In this document: in pieces, positions 1 through 5,158 of the stretch
Numbering within the stretch: the stretch's first letter is position 1
How the letters are laid out: each line of letters opens with the position of its first letter
DNA from: Victivallales bacterium
Lineage (GTDB): Bacteria > Verrucomicrobiota > Lentisphaeria > Oligosphaerales > Oligosphaeraceae
Assembly (NCBI GenBank): GCA_017964325.1
Contig: JAGCSE010000072.1
Coordinates: forward strand, 1-6,453
DNA: 6,453 nt
Reading direction: 5' to 3'
The notes under the pieces: model-generated
The model's database searches: none
Told to the model about the DNA's origin: nothing
Seen by the model: the letters and a program-made list of their open reading frames with translations, nothing else
Position numbers and translations under genes: made by a program

Positions 1-18
1 TACCGCGTCAATGCGCAT
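1..18 (-). CDS. Possible start of a further minus-strand gene, cut by the window edge
   Basis: An ATG at 18-16 opens a frame of only six codons (MRIDAV) before the window ends. It lies 19 nt after the stop codon of the YolD-like gene and in the same direction, as a third gene of the polymerase operon would. An AAAGG sequence lies 14 nt upstream of the ATG, which is long for a Shine-Dalgarno spacing. Six residues are too few to assign a family. This could equally be non-coding downstream sequence. Confidence 0.2.
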
Positions 19-37
19 GATGTAACAACAGACCTTT

Positions 38-463
38 TCACCACTCGCCATCGAAAATCTCGCCTTCCATGCCGCAGATACCGTCCATCCCAATCATTGT
101 GCCGTCCTCCATGAAAATCATCCTGTCAGGCATGGATATCTTCGCTATACGTCCCCTGCTCTTGATGTACGCGCCGCCGCTCTTTCTGCTGTCCTGCCTA
201 AAATACGTGATTTCGACCTCTGGACATTCCGCCAAGCGCATGTGCAAAAGCCAGAACCGCCTGTCAAGGCGCGACTGTTCATAGGCATCCAATTCAGTGC
301 GTTCCTCTGTCTGGCGAGCCACTTCACCAACTGCGTCCTCATATCCCGCCAAGGCGGAAAATGGCGCGAATTGCGCCGCACGCGCCAGCAATGGCATCTG
401 AATATGCCTATTTGAGACATGATGCGGTAAATCAACGATATCTCTGTATGGAAAGTCGTCCAT
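38..463 (-). CDS. YolD-like protein, partner of Y-family DNA polymerase
   Basis: This 141-residue protein resembles the YolD-like proteins encoded directly after UmuC/UvrX-type polymerases in many Firmicutes. The family signature is clear in three places: DIVDLPHHVS near residues 8-17, then RAAQFAPFSALAGYEDAV (residues 28-45), and the C-terminal YF..D..KSGGAYI followed by a short DGT...I..EGEIF ending. YolD is proposed to act as a UmuD-like accessory of the error-prone polymerase, but its biochemistry is poorly defined. The start lies 3 nt after the polymerase stop, with no well-spaced Shine-Dalgarno, so translation is probably coupled to the polymerase. The next in-frame Met would remove the conserved LPHHVS block, so this start is preferred. 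No signal peptide or membrane segment is visible. The family call is by eye but specific. Confidence 0.85.
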   Translation of the reverse strand: MDDFPYRDIVDLPHHVSNRHIQMPLLARAAQFAPFSALAGYEDAVGEVARQTEERTELDAYEQSRLDRRFWLLHMRLAECPEVEITYFRQDSRKSGGAYIKSRGRIAKISMPDRMIFMEDGTMIGMDGICGMEGEIFDGEW

Positions 464-466
464 GAA

Positions 467-1966
467 TTACATCCGATGCCCCCCTATCTGCATATTGCGG
501 CTTCGCGCCGTCGCCCCTTCCTCCAAGTCCATCCCCTTGAAAATGGCGTTTTTTCCAAACATTCTACGAATGGCGATAACGGCTTTCTGCTGACGCCGTT
601 CGCGTTCCAGTTCCCTCTGTTCCGCAACCCGCTGTTTTTCCAATGCCTTATAGTCCGTGAACAATTCAAGTTGCTCGGGCTTTCGCTTCAGCAACGCCGT
701 CTTTTCGTCCAGGACATGACTTGCGGCAACCACAATCCGCTTTACAAGAAGCCCACGCCCGACCACACGGTCATAAAGCCGTGTCATCGCATCAATAATG
801 ATTCTTGAAGACGATGTCCATTGCCCAAGATTGATGGAACCGTGCGCTTCCTTGGGAAGCAGACGACCGTAATGATCGCTTACGACAGGCCCCGCATAAT
901 TGTGTCGCCGTTCCTTGTTTGCAAGATTTGCCACATCATATCCTACTGTGATTGTCATCTGGTCCGTGACAAGATGCTTCTCCACAAGTTCCAGCACAAG
1001 CCCGTCAGCCATCTCCTTCGTGACCAGCCGCCCTTTTCCAAAATCGTATGGCTTCTGCAAGACCTGTCCAGAACTGAGGCTGTGGCTTTCTGGCCTGTAG
1101 GATTTTATCGCCGCAATCGTACATGGCTCCCATCCCCACGCATGATCAATCAACAGTTCCGCATTGACTCCAAACAGCCGATACAGCAATTCTTCATTAT
1201 ACACCGACATCCGCGCCACATCTCCCATGGTATGCATGCCATACGCAGCCAAACGCTCCGCATAGCCATGCCCGATACGCCAGAAATCCGTGAGAGGACG
1301 CCGCGTCCACAGTTCCCGCCGATAGCCGTCTTCATCCAGTTCCGCTATGCGGACACCGTCCTTGTCGGCGGGAATATGCTTGGCAACGATATCCATCGCG
1401 ACCTTGCACAGATAGAGATTCGTCCCTATCCCCGCCGTCGCCGTGATGCCAGTCGTCTGAAGGACATCCTGTATCAATTTCATCGTGAACTCCCGTGCCG
1501 TCAGCCTGTACATGCGTAAATAATCCGTGGCGTCAATGAACACTTCGTCAACGGAATAGACGTGAATGTCTTCTGGCGAAACATATTTCAGGTATATGCC
1601 GTAAATCCGTGAACTGACTTCCAAATACCGTGCCATTCGCGGCATGGCGACAATATACCCAAGCGCCAGCGAAGCATCCGCCTGAAGTGACGGACCATGA
1701 CTTGATTTTCCCGTAAAACGATGCCGTGGAGACATCTGAAGCCGTTGAACATTGATTTCACGTACCTTTTGAACAACCTCAAACAACCTGGGGCGGCTTG
1801 GAACCCCAACCGCCTTCAAGGACGGCGACACCGCCAGGCAGATGGTCTTGTCCGTCCTGCTGGCATCCGCCACGACAAGATTGAACGACAATGGGTCAAG
1901 ATGCCTGTCCACGCATTCAACCGATGCATAAAATGATTTGAGGTCTATGGCTATATAAGTACGCAT
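467..1966 (-). CDS. Y-family translesion DNA polymerase (UmuC/UvrX-like)
   Basis: This 499-residue enzyme should copy past DNA lesions with low fidelity. The palm carries the catalytic acidic residues D8 (in YIAIDLKSFYASVE) and D140-E141 (in YSVDEVFID). Y13 is the likely steric-gate residue against ribonucleotides. The AGIGTNLYLCKVA block at 178-190 is the usual finger/palm motif, and a helix-hairpin-helix-like thumb lies around 225-251. Q432-L433-E434-L435-F436 fits the pentapeptide beta-clamp-binding motif. A charged, probably coiled region (438-462) and a tail containing KNAIFKGMDLEEGA and QIGGH follow, as in the Firmicutes-type polymerases paired with YolD. The length is normal for that group. 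The start is fixed by the conserved N-terminus, although no Shine-Dalgarno is seen. It is probably damage-regulated; a candidate promoter with repeated octamers lies upstream. Confidence 0.93.
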   Translation of the reverse strand: MRTYIAIDLKSFYASVECVDRHLDPLSFNLVVADASRTDKTICLAVSPSLKAVGVPSRPRLFEVVQKVREINVQRLQMSPRHRFTGKSSHGPSLQADASLALGYIVAMPRMARYLEVSSRIYGIYLKYVSPEDIHVYSVDEVFIDATDYLRMYRLTAREFTMKLIQDVLQTTGITATAGIGTNLYLCKVAMDIVAKHIPADKDGVRIAELDEDGYRRELWTRRPLTDFWRIGHGYAERLAAYGMHTMGDVARMSVYNEELLYRLFGVNAELLIDHAWGWEPCTIAAIKSYRPESHSLSSGQVLQKPYDFGKGRLVTKEMADGLVLELVEKHLVTDQMTITVGYDVANLANKERRHNYAGPVVSDHYGRLLPKEAHGSINLGQWTSSSRIIIDAMTRLYDRVVGRGLLVKRIVVAASHVLDEKTALLKRKPEQLELFTDYKALEKQRVAEQRELERERRQQKAVIAIRRMFGKNAIFKGMDLEEGATARSRNMQIGGHRM

Positions 1967-2008
1967 TTTCGTTCACAAGTGACATTGTCCATGAAACCAT
2001 GCGTCATT

Positions 2009-2038
2009 TTTCAGAATGGCATTGCACGATATCTGAAA
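2009..2038. repeat. Inverted repeat TTTCAGA-N16-TCTGAAA in the polymerase leader
   Basis: Two perfect 7-bp arms (2009-2015 and 2032-2038) are separated by 16 bp, a spacing compatible with a dimeric regulator binding two turns of DNA or with a long-loop hairpin in the mRNA. It lies 43-72 bp upstream of the polymerase ATG, downstream of the candidate promoter. One AATGCCAT octamer (minus strand, 2016-2023) sits between the arms. No function can be proved from sequence. Confidence 0.4.
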
Positions 2039-2068
2039 CAAAATGCCGTCATGTGGTTTCCATTTTTG

Positions 2069-2094
2069 ATAATGCCATACTATAATGCCATCAT
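2069..2094. repeat. Two tandem 13-bp units containing ATAATGCCAT
   Basis: ATAATGCCAT occurs at 2069-2078 and again at 2082-2091, a period of 13 bp. A further exact octamer AATGCCAT lies on the minus strand at 2016-2023, and a one-mismatch copy (AATGCCGT) at 2042-2049. Three exact copies of an 8-mer within about 75 bp is well above chance, even in AT-rich DNA. The tandem pair covers the -10 box of the proposed polymerase promoter and the positions just downstream of it, where a repressor would act. Confidence 0.55.
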
Positions 2095-2107
2095 AATAAT
2101 AACTCAA
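2079..2107 (-). promoter_or_regulatory. Candidate sigma70-type promoter for the polymerase/YolD operon
   Basis: On the minus strand, TTGAGT (2107-2102) and TATAGT (2084-2079) are separated by exactly 17 bp, giving a reasonable -35/-10 pair. Transcription would begin near 2072, leaving a leader of roughly 105 nt before the ATG at 1966. On the plus strand the overlapping bases 2081-2086 read TATAAT, so a divergent promoter toward the small ORF at 2173 is also possible, with a weak -35 TTTCCA at 2057-2062 and an 18-bp spacer. This is consensus matching only. Confidence 0.45.
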
Positions 2108-2172
2108 ATTTATTTGCTATAAAAATATTAGTCTAAAATATGATTGCATAAAAAAAAAGATGAAGACAAGAC

Positions 2173-2268
2173 ATGAAACGCAGAATCATTGCCAAATTCA
2201 GAGGTACAGCCCAAGATTGTTTTGATGAGCACGGCTATCCAATCCCACGTACCCAAAAAACAATTTAA
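2173..2268 (+). CDS. Very small ORF, 31 codons, unknown
   Basis: ATG at 2173 to TAA at 2266-2268 encodes 31 residues beginning MKRRIIAKFRG and containing DCFDEHGYPIP. It is the only plus-strand reading frame I can see in the 334-bp gap between the two minus-strand operons. Upstream lies AT-rich DNA with a run of nine A (2150-2158) and a possible divergent TATAAT. There is no strong Shine-Dalgarno; AAAGATGAAGA is at best weak. The composition (basic N-terminus, one Cys, no hydrophobic segment) suggests a soluble micropeptide or the remnant of a longer gene. I do not recognise a family. Confidence 0.25.
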   Translation: MKRRIIAKFRGTAQDCFDEHGYPIPRTQKTI

Positions 2269-2300
2269 ATTCAAAGCCTATTGACGTTTCCCCTGCATCC

Positions 2301-3251
2301 TCACCAGATGGCGATTTCGGCACCATGCTGCTCGCGGCTCTCGATGCCTGCAATCACCAGTTTCATCAACTCCACGGTCTCCGTCCACGGGAACGGACGA
2401 ACACCCGTGCGCAAATACTCCACAAACGCGACCAACTGATTGCGAAACGCATTGTAGGAATCGCCGATTTCAATCTTCGTCGTGCGTTTGGTTCCGCCAA
2501 TGAAAATGCCACCGAGGTTGCCATAGTCGTAAATGCCAGTCAGAAGCACATCATAGCCGTCGCGATGCTTCAGGTGGACGATATTGCGCTTATACGACCC
2601 TGTATTGACCACACTGACAAAGCCAGGTCCAGTGATGGGATAAATCGCCTCTAGGGAGTGAATGCCATACGTTTCCCATTTCTTAGGCATACCGTACTGA
2701 ATCAGGCGCAAGTCGCCGAACTCGCGGAGTTTGCCGTGATGGAATGGCTCCGTCTCCTTGCAATACCTCATGCTGCTACTTGACATCAGCGGATAGCCAT
2801 CCTCAAAGAGTTTCGTGAAATACGCCAGATCCTCGCGGTTGTCGCAAAGTGGCTTGTCAATGAACAGCGGAATGCCAGCCTCGATGAACGGCTTCGCACG
2901 ACGGACGTGCTCACTTCCGATGTCTGTCGCAATGATGACCGCATCGACCTTTCCAATCATCTCTTCTGGCCTGTCAACCACATTAGGCACAAGAGACAAC
3001 GTTGAGACGTGTTCCGCATCTTCACGTCGGTCGCAGCAGACATAATCCATGTGGGCACCAGGGATACCCATCGCATCGTAGTCCTGAAGATAGAGATAGG
3101 CTGGAATCGCGGGAAACGGGCATTCCGCCGCCATGCGCTCACGATCGAATCTGTTGAACATGGCGCTCCAACTGTATGGATGGCCATTGCCTTCCGTCAT
3201 GCCCAAAATACCCAGGCGGATGTGTTCCGTGTCTTTGACAAACGCTGTCAT
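2301..3251 (-). CDS. Gfo/Idh/MocA family NAD(P)-dependent oxidoreductase
   Basis: This 316-residue enzyme is probably a sugar or sugar-acid (nucleotide-sugar) dehydrogenase. An N-terminal Rossmann strand-loop reads RLGILGMTEGNGH (12-24). The family lysine motif is IDKPL (131-135, K133), and a candidate catalytic histidine is H198 in YGIHSLE. The C-terminal half forms the usual beta-sheet substrate domain. GMTEGNGHPYSWSA is an atypical nucleotide loop that I associate with Gfo/Idh members of surface-sugar clusters (unverified recall). The frame extends upstream to 3407, but the ATG at 3251 is chosen for two reasons: AGGAGA lies 9 nt before it, and the longer version adds 52 Arg-rich residues ahead of the Rossmann strand. 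It is the last gene of the operon. The substrate is unknown. Confidence 0.88.
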   Translation of the reverse strand: MTAFVKDTEHIRLGILGMTEGNGHPYSWSAMFNRFDRERMAAECPFPAIPAYLYLQDYDAMGIPGAHMDYVCCDRREDAEHVSTLSLVPNVVDRPEEMIGKVDAVIIATDIGSEHVRRAKPFIEAGIPLFIDKPLCDNREDLAYFTKLFEDGYPLMSSSSMRYCKETEPFHHGKLREFGDLRLIQYGMPKKWETYGIHSLEAIYPITGPGFVSVVNTGSYKRNIVHLKHRDGYDVLLTGIYDYGNLGGIFIGGTKRTTKIEIGDSYNAFRNQLVAFVEYLRTGVRPFPWTETVELMKLVIAGIESREQHGAEIAIW

Positions 3252-3260
3252 GATTCTATA

Positions 3261-3266
3261 TCTCCT
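3261..3266 (-). promoter_or_regulatory. Ribosome binding site that fixes the Gfo/Idh start
   Basis: AGGAGA on the minus strand lies 9 nt before the ATG at 3251. It supports the short form of the protein (316 residues) over the 368-residue extension that begins at 3407. Confidence 0.8.
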
Positions 3267-3271
3267 GTTAT

Positions 3272-3430
3272 CTAATATTTTGTTTCTTCCAGAATCCGTG
3301 ATGTGCCGAATGGCGAGACGATTTTTAGGAAAGTTGAAGACGCGTATACTACATACGAGCCTGTCCCGCCGTAGCCTTTGGCGAAGGCGGAAGACTTGAC
3401 AACGCAATCGACTGTCAGGCGGTACTTCAC
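3272..3430 (-). CDS. Small ORF of 52 codons inside the operon, unknown
   Basis: A GTG at 3430 opens a frame of 52 residues ending in TAG (3274-3272). It begins 11 nt after the aldo/keto reductase stop and ends 20 nt before the Gfo/Idh ATG, so it fills what would otherwise be the only long gap (190 nt) in a tightly spaced operon. The peptide begins VKYRLTVDCVV, contains AFAKGYGGTGSYVVY and ends in SRILEETKY. It alternates hydrophobic and polar residues as beta strands would, and about 56 percent of third positions are G or C. There is no good Shine-Dalgarno, so it would depend on coupling to the gene before. A GC-rich palindrome (3366-3390) lies within it. It could be a genuine small protein, a degraded gene remnant, or an open frame created by a palindromic repeat. 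No family is recognised. Confidence 0.4.
   Translation of the reverse strand: MKYRLTVDCVVKSSAFAKGYGGTGSYVVYASSTFLKIVSPFGTSRILEETKY
3366..3390. repeat. GC-rich imperfect palindrome (possible dispersed repeat element)
   Basis: Outer arms CCGCC (3366-3370) and GGCGG (3386-3390) enclose inner arms GCC (3374-3376) and GGC (3380-3382) around a TTT loop, with 3-nt internal loops between them. The hairpin lies in the spacer between the AKR and Gfo/Idh genes. It resembles short GC-rich palindromes that I recall as dispersed in some environmental bacterial genomes (GCCTTCGCCAAAGGCTACGG-type cores), but copy number cannot be seen in this window. It could alternatively be an mRNA structure that sets the expression ratio of the flanking genes. 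Confidence 0.5.
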
Positions 3431-3441
3431 GGATTCAGGAT

Positions 3442-4320
3442 TTAATTTCTTTTATTCCACATTGATGGGCGGATGATGTTCTCTGCCAAATCTGGGACCG
3501 CCGCCATGACCGCTTTCAGCAAATCTTCTGGCAACGAGCCACGCTCCGCAAGAGCGACGTTCATCTCAAGTTGTTCGACCGTATCCACGCCTGTCAGCAC
3601 ACCTTCCACGCCAGGGAAAGAGAGCAAATAACGCATGCATAGTTCCGACAGCGTCATCCCAGCAGCCTCCGCAAGAGCCGTCAGAGCCTGCCGAATAGGC
3701 AACACGACCTGAAGATGCTCTGGAATCCTTTCCGCTGGCATCAGCAGAAGCCCTTGTAAATAGACGCTGCGCACAAAGACGCGCGCCTTGCGATCCGTCG
3801 CCTTGATCAACGACAGAAAACGCCTGTCAAGCACATTGGACGGAATTTGCACGGCATCGCAGTCTCCAATGCCAAGTGGCAACGCACCATCCACCGAGGT
3901 CCCGACAAAGCGTACCGCGCCCTTCTCCTGCCACTTGCGGAGAACAGGAAGGTAATCCAGATTTTCCTCGCGATGGAACAGAATCGCATAAAGCGATGGC
4001 ACGCCAAGATTCTTTAACGAGCGTTCCAAAGATGCGTCAATCATCGCCTCGCCTTCCGTACGAGACATTTCAGGCGGAATCGGCGGTATTTTGCTGACCA
4101 GGCACATTTCCTGCAACATACCAAGCCGTTTCAGGACGCGCCCAAGCACCTGTTCGCTCTCCCCGTACGAGGCCGCTGTGTCAAGGATGCGAATGCCCGA
4201 ATTATAGGCGGCCGAAAGGATATCCGCCACCTGGTCATCCGACGGCTTGCCGTGTGTATTCGCGATGCCGTAGTTCAAGCCAAACTGAACTGTTCCTAAA
4301 ACCAAACGAGATATCTTCAC
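3442..4320 (-). CDS. Aldo/keto reductase
   Basis: This 292-residue NAD(P)H-dependent TIM-barrel oxidoreductase reduces a carbonyl or oxidises an alcohol on a small, probably sugar-derived, substrate. The catalytic tetrad is complete by eye: D47 and Y52 in ILDTAASYGESE, K77 in VSKIPP, and H116 in AILFHRE. The N-terminus MKISRLVLGTVQFGLNYG matches a subgroup often found in polysaccharide or modified-sugar clusters (recall, not searched). C-terminal elements R184-S185 and the GVEGVLTGVDT stretch (237-247) fit the cofactor-binding end of the barrel. The start is GTG at 4320, supported by a perfect AGGAGG 7 nt upstream. The protein is slightly short for the family but has no obvious missing segment. 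It lies 29 nt after the SDR gene. Confidence 0.9.
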   Translation of the reverse strand: MKISRLVLGTVQFGLNYGIANTHGKPSDDQVADILSAAYNSGIRILDTAASYGESEQVLGRVLKRLGMLQEMCLVSKIPPIPPEMSRTEGEAMIDASLERSLKNLGVPSLYAILFHREENLDYLPVLRKWQEKGAVRFVGTSVDGALPLGIGDCDAVQIPSNVLDRRFLSLIKATDRKARVFVRSVYLQGLLLMPAERIPEHLQVVLPIRQALTALAEAAGMTLSELCMRYLLSFPGVEGVLTGVDTVEQLEMNVALAERGSLPEDLLKAVMAAVPDLAENIIRPSMWNKRN

Positions 4321-4327
4321 ACCTTTG

Positions 4328-4333
4328 CCTCCT
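4328..4333 (-). promoter_or_regulatory. Ribosome binding site for the GTG start of the aldo/keto reductase
   Basis: A consensus AGGAGG lies 7 nt before GTG at 4320 and is the strongest Shine-Dalgarno in the window. It supports GTG initiation where no ATG is available before the conserved first beta strand. It falls in the short SDR-AKR spacer. Confidence 0.85.
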
Positions 4334-4349
4334 AACCGCCAGATGAAAA

Positions 4350-5141
4350 CTATTTCGCTGTATAACCGCCATCGACAGGGATGTTCGTCCCCGTAATATA
4401 CCCCGACGCATCCGAAGCCAGGAAAACGATAATCCCCTTCAAATCCTCCTGTCCTGCCAGGTGCCCCAGTTGCGTCCGTTCGCTGTATTGTTTCACAAAC
4501 CGTTCAGGCAGCGTGTTCTCCATGAGACCTCCTGGATGAATGGCGTTAACTCTGATACCGTCTTTACCAAGAACGCTCGCCGCCCAGCGCGTGAAATTCA
4601 CCATGCCGCCCTTTTCATAAAAGTAAATTGGATTGGGATTGCCGCCCATCGTCGTGCCCGCATAGTTGGCGAATTCTGGTCCGACAAGTCCCATGAACGA
4701 TCCGATGTTCACAATGGAACCTTTGCCTGCAGTCTTCATGACTTCCGAAACAGCCGCAGTGATATAGAACAAGGCCGACGCATTGACATGAAGGCTTTCG
4801 TCATAACTATCCAACGGCTTCTTCCAGCCACCGCCGCAGCCGCATCGTGTCACAGCATTGTTGATAAGTATGTCGATGCGACCCGTCTGCGCCATGATGT
4901 CCGCGACCATTTTGTCGATGGATTCCGTTGATTCAAGGTCAAGATGAATGGCGTGCGCCTTCAGCCCTCGGGTTACCAGCGTGTCTGCGAACGCCTGCGA
5001 GGCATCCACATGCCGTGCAGCGATGAACACTTCCGCTCCCGCCTCCGCGAGAGCCTCGGAAATCTGCTTGCCATACCGCCCTGCCCCGCCAGTCACAATC
5101 GCCGTGCGACCGTCACGTCTGAATGAATCTATGACGTTCAT
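4350..5141 (-). CDS. Short-chain dehydrogenase/reductase (classical SDR)
   Basis: This 263-residue cytosolic NAD(P)-dependent dehydrogenase has the full classical SDR set. The cofactor loop is TGGAGRYG (17-24), the structural NNA motif is at 94-96, and the catalytic tetrad is N120, S148, Y173 and K177. The C-terminal PVDGGY closes the fold. The Ser-to-Tyr distance is 25 residues rather than the more usual 12-13, owing to an insertion containing YAGTTMGGNPNP. I associate similar insertions with PtmA-like SDRs of flagellin or surface-sugar biosynthesis (recall). A cysteine/glycine run RCGCGGGW follows NNA. AAGGAG lies 10 nt before the ATG and is nearly at the stop of the upstream aldolase gene, so the two are likely co-translated. 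The substrate is not determinable. Confidence 0.92.
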   Translation of the reverse strand: MNVIDSFRRDGRTAIVTGGAGRYGKQISEALAEAGAEVFIAARHVDASQAFADTLVTRGLKAHAIHLDLESTESIDKMVADIMAQTGRIDILINNAVTRCGCGGGWKKPLDSYDESLHVNASALFYITAAVSEVMKTAGKGSIVNIGSFMGLVGPEFANYAGTTMGGNPNPIYFYEKGGMVNFTRWAASVLGKDGIRVNAIHPGGLMENTLPERFVKQYSERTQLGHLAGQEDLKGIIVFLASDASGYITGTNIPVDGGYTAK

Positions 5142-5158
5142 GAGTATTCAGCTCCTTT

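Noticed and set aside
821..1519. Plus-strand open frame of 232 codons opposite the polymerase
   Set aside because: It is fully antisense to a clear Y-family polymerase with intact motifs. Its translation has no recognisable family features and is rich in Arg, Pro and His, as expected of a shadow frame.
2069..2094. CRISPR array or mobile-element ends
   Set aside because: The repeat units are only two copies of 13 bp with no spacers. No transposase, integrase or terminal inverted repeats are seen anywhere in the window.
1967..2110. A LexA/SOS box upstream of the polymerase
   Set aside because: GAAC and GTTC occur near the start codon but not as a properly spaced GAAC-N4-GTTC dyad. I cannot support a LexA site of a known type.
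2240..2300. Rho-independent terminator after the Gfo/Idh gene
   Set aside because: On the minus strand there is a palindromic AATTTAAATT followed by a T-run, but no GC-rich stem with a loop, so termination cannot be assigned here.
3252..3407. N-terminal extension of the Gfo/Idh frame to 3407
   Set aside because: It would add 52 Arg-rich residues ahead of the Rossmann strand, whereas AGGAGA sits 9 nt before the ATG at 3251. The same DNA reads better as the small ORF in another frame.
4461..4931. Plus-strand open frame of 156 codons opposite the SDR
   Set aside because: It is a shadow of an SDR with a complete motif set; its composition is typical of antisense translation.
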